Positions 8,066-16,171 of a stretch of 29,335 nt of DNA are shown here, piece by piece (position 1 is the stretch's first letter; every line of letters starts with the position of its first letter). The DNA comes from Nanobdellota archaeon (GTDB lineage Archaea; Nanobdellota; Nanobdellia; Pacearchaeales; GW2011-AR1), in contig JADFNI010000006.1 of the NCBI GenBank assembly GCA_022563455.1, positions 1 through 29,335 of the forward strand, written 5' to 3'. Both the position numbers and the translations under genes were made by a program. The notes under the pieces were generated by a model. That model did no database searches. It saw only the letters and a list, made by a program, of their open reading frames with translations, and was not told the origin of the DNA.

Positions 8066-8135
8066 ATTTCTTGAAGAGAAATGAAGATGGATAATAATTT
8101 ATGTTACTTTTAATTAGTAGTCACAAATAGAAAGA

Positions 8136-8145
8136 TTTATAAATA
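8136..8145 (+). promoter_or_regulatory. TATA box of the 8165 gene
   Basis: tttataaata about 20-29 bases before ATG 8165, preceded by an A-rich BRE-like aaaga. Fits a leaderless transcript. Confidence 0.6.
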
Positions 8146-8164
8146 ATATTTATAATATAAAAAG

Positions 8165-8551
8165 ATGACATATATTAGTAAACGTGAAGGAGATGAAATT
8201 GATAGAAGATTTTCTCAGTTAGTAATTAGATCTAATCCCGAAATGGTAGATCTTGTCCTTAATAGAGAAACGACAAATGCTATGGCTTTTTTAGATGTTT
8301 TGGGAGAAGAATATCAATCCTCTGACTTTGATTTGACTGATATTAGAGATTTAAATGCCTACGCAAGTGTTCCAGGGCCTGATCCTTATGAGGCTGGAGG
8401 GGTTAAAAGAGTAGTAAGATGGGGACCCTCACATTTGGACTTTTTGGTTGATAGAGGTTATTTGGAATATGACCCAGATTCAAAAAAATATAGTATTACT
8501 CCTGAAGGTGTTGTTCAATTTGAAAGAAGAGATATGGATAAAAGAAATTAA
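8165..8551 (+). CDS. hypothetical protein with winged-helix-like C-terminus
   Basis: 128 aa, soluble, no signal peptide. The C-terminal 40 residues read as the end of a winged helix: a recognition-helix-like HLDFLVDRGYLEY, a beta hairpin KKYSITPEG, and a closing helix VVQFERR. This pattern (xLVxRGYLExxxxxYxITPEG) is common in archaeal wHTH regulators. The N-terminal 85 residues are acidic and not recognised; they may be a ligand or partner domain. A role as a small transcription regulator is an inference from this C-terminal pattern alone. It is a single gene, divergent from thrS, with its own TATA box. Confidence 0.75.
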   Translation: MTYISKREGDEIDRRFSQLVIRSNPEMVDLVLNRETTNAMAFLDVLGEEYQSSDFDLTDIRDLNAYASVPGPDPYEAGGVKRVVRWGPSHLDFLVDRGYLEYDPDSKKYSITPEGVVQFERRDMDKRN

Positions 8552-8562
8552 AAAATTTTTCT

Positions 8563-8643
8563 GATTTATGGAAAGATTGCTAGGATTCCGTCCACGATAA
8601 TCATGCTTACAAGTGTATGTGAAGCATTTGTGATCCATAAATC
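8563..8643. other. structured intergenic element bounded by a 10-bp inverted repeat; possible gene remnant
   Basis: gatttatgga at 8563-8572 is exactly reverse-complemented at 8634-8643, enclosing a weaker inner hairpin (tgctt...aagca, about 8614-8626 region). On the minus strand the same segment (8640 to 8566) encodes 24 residues, LWITNASHTLVSMIIVDGIL then AIFP-stop, which look like the last membrane helix of a permease, with a stop codon just upstream. It may be a convergent terminator or small RNA between the 8165 and DoxX genes, or the decayed tail of a lost membrane-protein gene. The two readings cannot be separated here. Confidence 0.3.
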
Positions 8644-8644
8644 T

Positions 8645-9058
8645 CTACTTTAACCTTCTTATAACTAATTTAGAATCTATAGTATATTTATCTGGGCCGT
8701 TTAGGAAGATGACGAAGGTTGCAATTGTTAGGCCTGCATCTCTTATTCCTGTTGGATTTATGCCGATTGATGTGGCTATGAAAAGTAGGTTGATCCCCAA
8801 TATTAGGGAGGAGGGCCTTGTGAAAAATCCTATTAACATGAAGGAGCCAAGGACTAATTCTAGGATGCCGTTTATCATTACTATGTTATTTGCTGTTAGG
8901 ATTAATCCTGTTAGGAATTCTGGAACAAAGCCTATCCATTCTTCAGGGTTTGTTACTTGACTGAATCCAAAATATAGGAAGACTAGGCTTAGTGAGATTC
9001 TAAGAATTGCGGATTTTAGATCTTTGTTGTTTATGAGTTGATTAATTAAATTTTTCAT
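8645..9058 (-). CDS. DoxX-family integral membrane protein
   Basis: 137 aa with four predicted membrane helices. It has the DoxX pattern: helix 1 with LRISLSLVFLYFGFSQ, then a W-x-G-F-P-like turn (EEWIGFVPEF), helix 2 containing NGILELVLGSFMLIG, and helices 3 and 4 with a GI-D-GL motif (GIRDAGLTIA). DoxX proteins are linked to thiosulfate:quinone oxidoreductase subunits and, in other species, to oxidative-stress membrane complexes, but most family members have no assigned reaction. A second, more distant member lies at 22346-22780. Monocistronic, with a TATA box; its 3' end abuts the inverted-repeat element at 8563-8643. Confidence 0.8.
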   Translation of the reverse strand: MKNLINQLINNKDLKSAILRISLSLVFLYFGFSQVTNPEEWIGFVPEFLTGLILTANNIVMINGILELVLGSFMLIGFFTRPSSLILGINLLFIATSIGINPTGIRDAGLTIATFVIFLNGPDKYTIDSKLVIRRLK

Positions 9059-9079
9059 TATTAATGTAGGAGGGCTATG

Positions 9080-9092
9080 TATATAAATATTT
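9080..9092 (-). promoter_or_regulatory. TATA box of the DoxX gene
   Basis: Minus-strand aatatttatata, 22-34 bases before the ATG at 9058. Confidence 0.5.
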
Positions 9093-9200
9093 TCTAGATA
9101 ATAATATACGGGGGTAATATTTTAATTAATAAATGATTAATTATTTGATGTTTTTGTTACCTTCTGAGAGGATTGTTGTTTATTTAAATGGTTAGTTAGA

Positions 9201-9210
9201 TTTATAAAGA
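9201..9210 (+). promoter_or_regulatory. TATA box that decides the start of the 9230 gene
   Basis: tttataaaga lies 20-29 bases before ATG 9230. A TTG in frame at 9212 is too close to this box to be transcribed with it, so ATG 9230 is preferred. Confidence 0.6.
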
Positions 9211-9229
9211 TTTGAAGGATGAATATGTG

Positions 9230-10558
9230 ATGGTTAAAAAGATGATCGGTATTCACTTAATTCTGATAATTTATCTAACTGTTTTTGTTTCTGCTGAAGT
9301 TTGTACAGATTCTGATGGTATTGACTTTTATAAAAAAGGTGTTGCATATGGAGAACATAGTGATGCTAATGGTACTAGGATAGATTTATGGGAAGATTAT
9401 TGTATTGGAAACTTTGTATATGACTTTACATGTGAGACAAATGTGAATCCAGGCGCTTCAGAAATTAATGTATGGGCTGAGATAGAGGATTGTCCCAATG
9501 GATGTTCTGATGGTGCTTGTGTTGGAAAGATATTAAATTATTCAACTAAGGTTACTTGTACAGATTCTGATGGGGGAGTTGACTATTTTAATAAGGGAAT
9601 AACATTGCCTTCATTAGAATTTGAGATTCATGAAGATGTATGTGCCTTATATCCTGAGGGCCAATTTGAACCTGAATATGTTGATTCTTGTCTCGGAGAT
9701 GATTGTGTTGTGATTGAACTATTCTGTAATCCTTACTATACGCTGTCTGATATTTTTAATTGTCCAAACGGATGTGAAAACGGAGCTTGTATGAGTATTG
9801 ATGATGTTTTAGATTATCCTACTAGTATCACTTGTACAGATTCTGATGGTGGGGAGAATGTATTTAAAAAAGGTATGGTCGAGCCATCTCTTCTAGAAAT
9901 TAATGAAGATGTATGTGCCTTATATCTTGAGGGCCAATTTGAACCTGAATATGTTGATTCTTGCCTCGGAGATGATTGTATCCTTATAGAATTATTTTGT
10001 GGACTTGGGAATACTGCAAACTTTGGATTTTATAGTGGATGTGAAAACGGATGTGAAAACGGAGCTTGTATTGGTACCTGCACAGATAGCGATGGTGGAG
10101 AAAACCCATATGAGAAAGGAAGAACTACACCATCTCTTCTAGAAATTAATGAAGATGTATGTGCCTTATATCTTGAGGACCAATTTGAACCTGAACATGT
10201 TGATTCTTGCCTCGGAGATGATTGTATCCTTATAGAATTAATATGTGATTCTAATAAGGCAGATTTTGAATATGTTGAGTGCGAAGATGGATGTGAAAAC
10301 GGGGCTTGTATTAGGAAAGCAAACTTTGAATCATGTTTTGATTGTGAATTAGGTGGGAAATGTTATCCTTTGAGTTATAGGAAGGATGGGAAATTTTGTT
10401 CGGAAAATGACGTGTTTATTAATTATTCACTTAATGGGGAAGTTTGTGAGAATAACTTTGAATGTGATAGTAATGTTTGTGTTTCTGGAGAATGTATAAG
10501 TGCTGGATTAATAGAAAAGGTGCTCAATTGGTTTAGAAGGGTATTCGGAGATCAATGA
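9230..10558 (+). CDS. secreted Cys-rich repeat protein with amphipathic C-terminal tail
   Basis: 442 aa from ATG 9230. A signal peptide is clear (MVKKMIGIHLILIIYLTVFV, with probable cleavage after SA). Four repeats follow, each opening with C-T-D-S-D-G and a KG about ten residues later, then ending in a C-xx-GC-xx-GAC knot; repeats 2-4 share EDVCALY and the segment FEPEYVDSCLGDDC, and their DNA is nearly identical. After the repeats comes a separate Cys-rich module (CFDCELGGKC, then CENNFECDSNVC). The last 17 residues form an amphipathic, aromatic/basic helix (LIEKVLNWFRRVFG). Even numbers of Cys per repeat imply disulfides formed outside the cell, which would need the VKOR system coded at 19602. 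Similar repeat proteins occur in DPANN genomes; a surface or adhesion role is an inference, no enzyme motif is seen. Confidence 0.85.
   Translation: MVKKMIGIHLILIIYLTVFVSAEVCTDSDGIDFYKKGVAYGEHSDANGTRIDLWEDYCIGNFVYDFTCETNVNPGASEINVWAEIEDCPNGCSDGACVGKILNYSTKVTCTDSDGGVDYFNKGITLPSLEFEIHEDVCALYPEGQFEPEYVDSCLGDDCVVIELFCNPYYTLSDIFNCPNGCENGACMSIDDVLDYPTSITCTDSDGGENVFKKGMVEPSLLEINEDVCALYLEGQFEPEYVDSCLGDDCILIELFCGLGNTANFGFYSGCENGCENGACIGTCTDSDGGENPYEKGRTTPSLLEINEDVCALYLEDQFEPEHVDSCLGDDCILIELICDSNKADFEYVECEDGCENGACIRKANFESCFDCELGGKCYPLSYRKDGKFCSENDVFINYSLNGEVCENNFECDSNVCVSGECISAGLIEKVLNWFRRVFGDQ
9631..10225 (+). repeat. three near-identical 76-bp coding repeats
   Basis: Blocks at 9631-9706, 9904-9979 and 10150-10225, each encoding EDVCALY...DSCLGDDC, differ pairwise by only a few bases, so they are recently duplicated or homogenised. 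A further 15-base micro-duplication (ggatgtgaaaacgga) occurs near 10037-10066. In-frame expansion or contraction of the protein is therefore likely. Confidence 0.9.
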
Positions 10559-10565
10559 CTATCAA

Positions 10566-11687
10566 TCAATACTTAGAGAATTTATCTTTTAACCAATCGC
10601 CTAAACTTTTTCTGCTAAGATGACGCTTATTTACTTCATAAAGTGCTGTAATAAATAATGATTCTGACCAACCTAGAGGAGTATTAATATTTGGATTATT
10701 TGTGTTTGAAAAGTATAGCTCTGGAACTTCTCCTTTTTTAGTTACAGTTTCAATTGATTTTTCTAAAAATTCTCTTGCTTTTTTATTATTTCCAAGTTTA
10801 GCATAAATAATTGCAAGCCATGATAACCCGAATGTCCATTCTGCTTCTTCAGAAACATTATCTAAATTTTTATTGTAATATTTATCTCCTTTATATCTAA
10901 TTATTCCTCTTTTTCTAAGTAAATGATATTCAATATTTTCTAATATTTCTTTAGTTTGTTTTTTACTTGTTACTTTGAAAGGCCAAATTAAGGATAATTG
11001 GGATAGGTCTATGAATTTATCTGAGGATTCTCTTGGAAGAAGTTTATTTAGTGCAGCTTTTCCTTTTTTTATTATTTCTTCTGAGACTGTTATTCCTTTT
11101 ATTCTTTTTGCCATTTCTAGTCCTGCAATACATGCTCCAATTGAGGATGCATGTACTTCTTCCCATTCTTCCCACATTCCAGAGTCTGGATCGTGCCAGA
11201 ATTCTAAGGTGGACAAATAATCTACTAATCTTTGTACAGTTTCAAAATCTTTTTTGGTTTCTAAGATTTTTATTTTTTTTAATACTTCAAGTTCTCCAAT
11301 TTTAAATAATATGCAACCAACTGAATCATTTTGCTTATTTCCCCATTCTTCCCAGAATTCATCAAAGTTTTCGGGATCATATCTTGCATGAATATATTCA
11401 TGGGTGTAAGTTGGTTTTTTTGCTATTGCATAATCAATTTTTTCTTTATGTTTTTCAAATATATCTAAAATAGCTCGGTATGTTATTCTAACAGTATCCC
11501 AATCGTCCAATACTTCAAATGCGATGCATTCATAAAAATTATCCCTTAACCAAGCTTTATTATATCCGAAACCGACATCTTGTTTGGATGCAGAAAAAAG
11601 TCCGGATTTATACTGAAGTCCCTTTAGAATTTTGATATGTTGTTTGATTAACTGATTATGGGTTAATGCCCTTCTCCTCTTTTTCAT
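10566..11687 (-). CDS. GH15-like (glucoamylase / phosphorylase-kinase-alpha-like) protein
   Basis: 373 aa, all helical in pattern, no signal peptide, so cytosolic. It matches the (alpha/alpha)6 barrel of glycoside hydrolase family 15: GYNKAWLRDNFYE (41-53), the FWEEWGNKQNDSVG helix (111-124), MWEEWEEVHASSIG (171-184), which carries the candidate general-acid Glu, EEAEWTFGLSW (280-290) and PLGWSESLF (337-345) with E342 at the candidate base position. Family enzymes hydrolyse terminal alpha-glucosidic bonds in starch, glycogen or trehalose; the family also includes non-catalytic kinase regulators. A starch-binding domain and the N-terminal beta domain of prokaryotic glucoamylases are absent, so this is the catalytic barrel alone. 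Glucose released here could feed the ROK kinase at 2229, but that link is only inferred. Convergent with the Cys-rich gene, 7 bases apart. Confidence 0.75.
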   Translation of the reverse strand: MKKRRRALTHNQLIKQHIKILKGLQYKSGLFSASKQDVGFGYNKAWLRDNFYECIAFEVLDDWDTVRITYRAILDIFEKHKEKIDYAIAKKPTYTHEYIHARYDPENFDEFWEEWGNKQNDSVGCILFKIGELEVLKKIKILETKKDFETVQRLVDYLSTLEFWHDPDSGMWEEWEEVHASSIGACIAGLEMAKRIKGITVSEEIIKKGKAALNKLLPRESSDKFIDLSQLSLIWPFKVTSKKQTKEILENIEYHLLRKRGIIRYKGDKYYNKNLDNVSEEAEWTFGLSWLAIIYAKLGNNKKAREFLEKSIETVTKKGEVPELYFSNTNNPNINTPLGWSESLFITALYEVNKRHLSRKSLGDWLKDKFSKY

Positions 11688-11708
11688 TAAATTGGTAAGG
11701 AAAAATGG

Positions 11709-11718
11709 TTTAAAAAGG
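11709..11718 (-). promoter_or_regulatory. TATA box of the GH15-like gene
   Basis: Minus-strand cctttttaaa, about 22-31 bases before ATG 11687. Confidence 0.5.
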
Positions 11719-11771
11719 ATTTGTTATTCTAAACTAACCGCATGATTTATTAGATCAAGATTACAACCTTT

Positions 11772-12104
11772 TTATTTTGTCATGAGTTTATAATCATATA
11801 TTGTTGCGATGAATAATATTATTATTCCTAACCAAATAACCGGTTGGATGAATATTCCAACTAAGATTAATACTGTAGCAAACATTGCTATATAAAGTGG
11901 GGCTGCAATTTTATGTTTGTTTTTGTTTTTGAATAATGAATTAAACATGAATCCTAATGAGATGAACAATAATGGAAAAAGAATGAAATCGTTGATTATG
12001 AATGAAAGCCCGATTGTTGTTATCCCTGCTAGAAGAATTGGAAGACCTGCACAACAAAGTCCGAATACGCTTGTCCCTACTGCTCCTAAGATCCCTTTTT
12101 CCAT
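11772..12104 (-). CDS. MerC/MerF-like small membrane protein with vicinal cysteines
   Basis: 110 aa with about four membrane helices. Helix 1 contains the vicinal pair C17-C18 followed by a helix-breaking Pro (FGLCCAGLPILLAGI), the pattern seen in mercuric-ion transport proteins of the MerC/MerF/MerT group, where the pair binds Hg(II) within the membrane. The second Cys pair found in MerT and MerF is not present, and no merA or merR is visible nearby. Transport of mercury is therefore not established; a thiol-linked membrane function or other soft-metal handling are alternatives. It is preceded by a TATA box and followed, on the same strand, by an unrelated gene 84 bases on. Confidence 0.6.
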   Translation of the reverse strand: MEKGILGAVGTSVFGLCCAGLPILLAGITTIGLSFIINDFILFPLLFISLGFMFNSLFKNKNKHKIAAPLYIAMFATVLILVGIFIQPVIWLGIIILFIATIYDYKLMTK

Positions 12105-12122
12105 TGATATAGCTAGTTAATA

Positions 12123-12136
12123 GGATATATAAATTT
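12123..12136 (-). promoter_or_regulatory. TATA box of the MerC-like gene
   Basis: Minus-strand aaatttatatatcc, about 19-32 bases before ATG 12104. It also sits directly after the dnaJ stop. Confidence 0.55.
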
Positions 12137-12146
12137 TGTTAAAAAT

Positions 12147-13217
12147 TTATTCTAATTCTCTTAACTCTCTCCAAAGCCTTTCTTCTTTACGGGAGAGCCT
12201 CTTTGGAGTTTTTGCTATGATATTTACGAATTGATCTCCTATTTCATAGGATTGAAGGCTCTGGATTCCTTTTCCTTTTAAGCGCATGACTGTGCCTGAA
12301 GCAATGCCCGCCGGGATTTTTATTGTTGCTTCGCCCATTAATGAAGGAATTGTGATTTTTGTTCCGAGTGCTAAGTCTGCAAAACTAACAATTTGATCCA
12401 TGTAAATATTTATTCCTTCTCGGTTGAAGATTTTATGAGGAATTACTCTTACTTCAACAATTAAATCTCCTGAGGCTCCTCCTTTTATTTCGTTTCCTTT
12501 TCCTGTTATTCTTATAGCTTGATGGTTATCTATTCCTGCAGGAATTGGAATTTTTATATTTTCTTTTTCTTCGAGGACACCTTTTCCCTTACATCTTCTA
12601 CAGGGAGTTTTTGGAGAGGTCCCTATTCCGTCGCATACATTACAGACAGCTATTTGATTAAATGTTCCAAAGGGAGTTCTTCTAGACACGTGAATTCTTC
12701 CCCCACCATTACATCTTTCACATTCAACTTCAGTCCTATCTTTTGAACCAGTTCCATCACAAGTTTTACAAGAAACTTTTCGCTTGAGTCTTATGTCTTT
12801 TTCCACTCCAAAAGCTGCTTCAACAAATTCGATTATAATTTCTACTTGGAGATCTTCACCTTGTCGGATATTTTGTCCTCCAAATGGATTTTCTCCAAAT
12901 CCTCCAGCTGCACCAAAAACTTCCCTTAATATATCTGAAAAATCTGCTGCTCCTGCATTTCCAAATGGATTTCCATTTTGTCCGTATTGATAATTATCAG
13001 GGCCAACGGAGTCATAACGAGCTCTTTTTTCTGGATCTGACAATATAGAATACGCTTGACTTATTTCTTTAAATTTTTCTTCGTATTCTTCCTTTTTTTC
13101 AGCTGGAGATTTATCTGGATGATATTTTATTGCGAGGGATTTGTAGGCTTTTTTTAGTTCTTCTTTTGTTGAAGATTTGCTTACACCTAAGAGATCGTAG
13201 TAGTCCTTATTTACCAT
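12147..13217 (-). CDS. dnaJ: chaperone DnaJ (Hsp40, type A)
   Basis: 356 aa. The J domain at the N-terminus carries the HPD tripeptide (33-35) that triggers DnaK ATP hydrolysis. A Gly/Phe-rich stretch follows (about 78-120), then four CxxCxGxG zinc repeats starting at C150, C166, C192 and C206, and a C-terminal substrate-binding and dimerisation region. This is the full type A architecture. It lies 30 bases after dnaK on the same strand, so grpE-dnaK-dnaJ form one cluster; an AT-rich stretch in the spacer (around 13223-13242) could be an additional promoter. In archaea this trio is thought to derive from bacteria. Confidence 0.97.
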   Translation of the reverse strand: MVNKDYYDLLGVSKSSTKEELKKAYKSLAIKYHPDKSPAEKKEEYEEKFKEISQAYSILSDPEKRARYDSVGPDNYQYGQNGNPFGNAGAADFSDILREVFGAAGGFGENPFGGQNIRQGEDLQVEIIIEFVEAAFGVEKDIRLKRKVSCKTCDGTGSKDRTEVECERCNGGGRIHVSRRTPFGTFNQIAVCNVCDGIGTSPKTPCRRCKGKGVLEEKENIKIPIPAGIDNHQAIRITGKGNEIKGGASGDLIVEVRVIPHKIFNREGINIYMDQIVSFADLALGTKITIPSLMGEATIKIPAGIASGTVMRLKGKGIQSLQSYEIGDQFVNIIAKTPKRLSRKEERLWRELRELE

Positions 13218-13247
13218 ATTGTTTATAAAATTTAAAAGATCGAGTAT

Positions 13248-15152
13248 TTAGTTATTAGATTCATCTTTTTTGTCTTCATCGTCTAAAGATGGCGCTTTTT
13301 TTGGTTTATCTTCCTCTTTATCTTCAGATTTTTTTTCTTTTCCCTTTTTTGAATCATCTTCTTTAATGACTTGTGCATCTACAACATCTCCTTTTTCTTC
13401 TGATTTGGCTTTTTCTTCGGCCTCTTTTGCAGCAGCTTCATACATTTTCATCCCAATTTCTTGAGAAACAGTCTCAAGTTCTTTTGTTTTTTCTTTTGTT
13501 TTTTCTGTGTCAGATTTTTTTATTAATTCTTTTAATTCTTCTGTTACTTTTGTTACTTTTGTCTTTGTTTCTTTGTCGATTTTATCGGAGTTATCTTCAA
13601 GCATTTTTTCTGTTATGTAGATCATGTTTTCAGCGGAGTTTTTTGTTTCAACTTCTTCTCGTCTCTTGTTATCACTTTCTTTGTGTTTTTCTGCATCTTC
13701 CATCATCTTTTTTATTTCGTCTTCTGATAAAGATCCGCCAGTAACTGTTATTTTTTGCTCTTTTCCAGTTCCCATATCTTTTGCTGATACATTTACAATT
13801 CCGTTTGCGTCTATATTGAATGTTACTTCAATTTGAGGGACTCCTCGAGGGGCTGGAGGGATTCCGACAAGATCAAAATTTCCTAAAGATTTGTTGTCTC
13901 CTGCCATATCTCTTTCTCCTTGTAAAACATTAATTGTTACAGCTGGTTGGTTGTCTGATGCCGTTGAAAATACTTGTGACTTTTTTGTTGGAATAGTTGT
14001 GTTTCTTTCAATTAAAGGAACTCTGATTCCTCCTTGTGCTTCTATTCCGAGAGTTAAAGGAGTAACGTCAAGGAGTAAAATATCTTTAACATCTCCTCCA
14101 ATTATTCCTGCTTGAATTGCAGCTCCTAAAGATACTGCTTCATCTGGATGAACTGACTTGTCTGGAACTAGACCAGTTACTTCTTTGATTATCTTTGCAA
14201 CCTTTGGGATTCTTGTACTTCCTCCGACCAAGATTACTTTATCAATTTTATCAGCTTTGGAATCGTCGATAGCCTTTTTTAATGGATCTTTTAGTTTTTC
14301 AAAAATATTTTCACAGATTTTTTCAAAAGTTGTTCTGGTTAAATCAATTTCTAAATGTTTTGGTCCTGAGTCAGTTGCAGTAATATATGGAATTGAAATT
14401 TTTGTAGACATGGATGAACTAAGTTCAATTTTCGCTTTTTCTGCGGAATCTTTTAATCTTTGAAGAGCAGTTAAATCTTCTCGAAGGTCAAGCCCGTTAT
14501 TTTGTTTTTTGAATTCTTCTGCCAGGTAATCAATTATTGCATCATCTATATCGTCTCCACCGAGTTTGCTATCCCCGCTCGTAGATTTTACTTCGAAGAC
14601 GCCCCCTCCTAGTTCTAAGACTGATACATCGAAAGTTCCTCCTCCAAAGTCGAATACTAAAATAGTGTGCTCTTCTGATTTTTCTAAACCATATGCTAAA
14701 GAAGCTGCTGTTGGCTCATTAATAATTCTTTTAACGTCAAGTCCTGCAATTTTACCAGCGTCTTTTGTTGCTTGTCTACCTGCGTCTCCAAAATATGCTG
14801 GTACTGTAATTACTGCGCTTGTTACGACAGATCCTAAGTAGCTTTCTGCGTCACTTTTCAATTTTTGAAGAATCATTGCAGAAATTTGCTCCGGAGAATA
14901 TTCTTTGTCGTCAATAGTTATTTTTGTTTTTTCACCCATTAGTCTTTTAATGCTACGAATAGTGTTTTTCGGGTTTGCAATAGCTCCTCTTCTTGCTATT
15001 TCTCCTACTAATATTTCGTCCCCATTAATAGACACTACACTCGGTGTTGTATTGTTTCCTTCAGAATTTGGTATAATTTTTGCTTTTCCACCTTCAATTA
15101 CACTTACAGCTGAGAATGTTGTTCCAAGATCGATTCCTATAGTTTTACTCAT
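13248..15152 (-). CDS. dnaK: chaperone DnaK (Hsp70)
   Basis: 634 aa ATP-driven protein-folding chaperone. The ATPase domain shows [11 protein letters not shown] at the N-terminus, [17 protein letters not shown], the hinge [11 protein letters not shown] and [10 protein letters not shown]. The substrate-binding domain follows with [10 protein letters not shown] and an NVLQGER segment. The helical lid ends in an unusually long, very acidic/lysine-rich tail (about the last 45 residues) finishing [13 protein letters not shown] rather than the common EEV-type terminus. The ATG overlaps the grpE stop region by 8 bases, indicating translational coupling. It is the middle gene of the grpE-dnaK-dnaJ cluster and is expected to follow the promoter upstream of grpE. 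Confidence 0.98.
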   Translation of the reverse strand: MSKTIGIDLGTTFSAVSVIEGGKAKIIPNSEGNNTTPSVVSINGDEILVGEIARRGAIANPKNTIRSIKRLMGEKTKITIDDKEYSPEQISAMILQKLKSDAESYLGSVVTSAVITVPAYFGDAGRQATKDAGKIAGLDVKRIINEPTAASLAYGLEKSEEHTILVFDFGGGTFDVSVLELGGGVFEVKSTSGDSKLGGDDIDDAIIDYLAEEFKKQNNGLDLREDLTALQRLKDSAEKAKIELSSSMSTKISIPYITATDSGPKHLEIDLTRTTFEKICENIFEKLKDPLKKAIDDSKADKIDKVILVGGSTRIPKVAKIIKEVTGLVPDKSVHPDEAVSLGAAIQAGIIGGDVKDILLLDVTPLTLGIEAQGGIRVPLIERNTTIPTKKSQVFSTASDNQPAVTINVLQGERDMAGDNKSLGNFDLVGIPPAPRGVPQIEVTFNIDANGIVNVSAKDMGTGKEQKITVTGGSLSEDEIKKMMEDAEKHKESDNKRREEVETKNSAENMIYITEKMLEDNSDKIDKETKTKVTKVTEELKELIKKSDTEKTKEKTKELETVSQEIGMKMYEAAAKEAEEKAKSEEKGDVVDAQVIKEDDSKKGKEKKSEDKEEDKPKKAPSLDDEDKKDESNN

Positions 15153-15618
15153 TTTGATTTCCTTTTAATTTACTAATTTTTACAATTGCAGCCCTTATAA
15201 GCTTTTCGTTTAGTGTATATCCCTTTGTGTATACATCAAGTATTTTATTTTCACTTTTTCCTTCAACTTGTTGAATTGCCTCATGAAATTCGGGATTAAA
15301 AGATCCGCTCGTATCTATTTTCTTTAAACCTTCATTATTTAGAATTTCTGTTAATTTTTTATGTGTTAGTTTTAGACCTTCATTTTTTGGATCATGTTTT
15401 ATTGCATTTTCAAGGTTATCGAGGACGTCTAGGAGTTTTAAGATTAAATCTTTGTTAGCAGATTTTTTTAAAACTTCTTTTTCGCTTTCAGTTCTTTTTC
15501 GAAAGTTATCGAATTCTGCTTGTAAGCGTTGAAGGTCTTCTAAGTAGTTTGGTTCTTCTTTTTCTATAGGTTGTTTATCTTTAGATGAGTTTTCTTCTAT
15601 GTTTTTTTTATTAGTCAT
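15145..15618 (-). CDS. grpE: nucleotide exchange factor GrpE
   Basis: 157 aa dimeric exchange factor that releases ADP from DnaK. An acidic/Lys-rich N-terminal tail is followed by the long coiled-coil helix ([20 protein letters not shown]), a four-helix segment containing [12 protein letters not shown], and the C-terminal beta domain with [14 protein letters not shown], the conserved HEA region, and [16 protein letters not shown]. All expected regions are present and the length is normal for a short prokaryotic GrpE. It is first in the chaperone cluster. Its promoter contains a 19-base block identical to one in front of the Nudix gene at 15693-16076, suggesting common control. Confidence 0.96.
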   Translation of the reverse strand: MTNKKNIEENSSKDKQPIEKEEPNYLEDLQRLQAEFDNFRKRTESEKEVLKKSANKDLILKLLDVLDNLENAIKHDPKNEGLKLTHKKLTEILNNEGLKKIDTSGSFNPEFHEAIQQVEGKSENKILDVYTKGYTLNEKLIRAAIVKISKLKGNQNE

Positions 15619-15641
15619 AGAAGTATTTTAGGAAATGGTTT

Positions 15642-15660
15642 TATAAGGTTTTTGATTTTG
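15642..15660 (-). promoter_or_regulatory. grpE promoter with 19-bp element shared with the Nudix gene
   Basis: Minus strand caaaatcaaaaaccttata. The TATA part (cttata) lies about 25-30 bases before the grpE ATG at 15618. The same 19 bases occur at 16101-16119 in the same orientation and at nearly the same distance from the Nudix ATG. The C/A-rich upstream half extends beyond a normal BRE and may be a regulator site. Confidence 0.6.
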
Positions 15661-15692
15661 AAGCATTGTTATGCGAGATCGAGATTCTAATC

Positions 15693-16076
15693 TTATATAT
15701 AATTATCTTGTTGCAAAGATTTTACAATTTTTGATGTAATATCTGATAAATTATATTTAGAAAAATTATCGACCCAAGTTGCTTCAGTTATTGAATCCCC
15801 ATCACGAACTTGGTGAAGATCTCCATCCATATTTGCGAAATAAACTTTTGCTCTTAGGATATCTCTTTGGTGGGGTGTTTGTCCATCAAAATATTTGTAA
15901 AAATGGATGTCTTTTATTTTAGTTCCTGATAATTCTTCATCAATTTCTCTACAAAGGCATTCTAAATCATCTTCACCAATTTCAGGTTTACCACCAGGTA
16001 ATATCCAGGTTGTTTTCTTTCTAACAAGCAAAAGTTTATTATTTTTAATTATAGCTGCGTTAATTGCAGTTCTCAT
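15693..16076 (-). CDS. Nudix hydrolase
   Basis: 127 aa single-domain Nudix protein. The Nudix box is complete: G-x5-E-x7-REUxEEL, from the GG of WILPGGKPEIGE to CREIDEEL, giving the Mg-binding Glu residues. The N-terminal strand MRTAINAAIIKNNKLLLVRKK is typical. It hydrolyses a nucleoside diphosphate linked to another group; candidates are oxidised nucleotides, (di)nucleoside polyphosphates or NDP-sugars, and the sequence does not decide. Immediately upstream of the chaperone cluster on the same strand but with its own promoter, which shares a 19-base block with that of grpE. A housecleaning role under stress would fit shared control. Confidence 0.9.
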   Translation of the reverse strand: MRTAINAAIIKNNKLLLVRKKTTWILPGGKPEIGEDDLECLCREIDEELSGTKIKDIHFYKYFDGQTPHQRDILRAKVYFANMDGDLHQVRDGDSITEATWVDNFSKYNLSDITSKIVKSLQQDNYI

Positions 16077-16100
16077 AAAAATTGATTAATCCTATTTGTA

Positions 16101-16119
16101 TATAAGGTTTTTGATTTTG
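16101..16119 (-). promoter_or_regulatory. Nudix-gene promoter carrying the shared 19-bp element
   Basis: Minus strand caaaatcaaaaaccttata, identical to 15642-15660. TATA portion about 25-30 bases before ATG 16076. The flanks differ between the two copies, so the identity is local to the promoter core. Confidence 0.6.
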
Positions 16120-16171
16120 TATAGAAATGTTAACACGATAAACTTAAAAGGATTAATTGTGTATATATTTT

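Noticed and set aside
9212..9229. TTG start giving six extra residues for the Cys-rich protein
   Set aside because: The TATA box ends at 9210, so a transcript would begin near 9230. ATG 9230 also gives a cleaner signal peptide.
13373..13744. Plus-strand open frames opposite dnaK, including a leucine-rich 123-residue one
   Set aside because: They are shadows of the lysine/glutamate-rich dnaK tail (Glu/Lys codons read as Leu/Phe on the other strand) and have no promoter.
15619..15692. Bacterial CIRCE/HrcA-type operator upstream of grpE
   Set aside because: No TTAGCACTC-type inverted repeat is present, and there is an archaeal TATA box instead.
16157..16171. TTG start for the 16172 protein
   Set aside because: ATG 16172 directly precedes a standard Lys-Lys signal peptide; the five extra residues add nothing.
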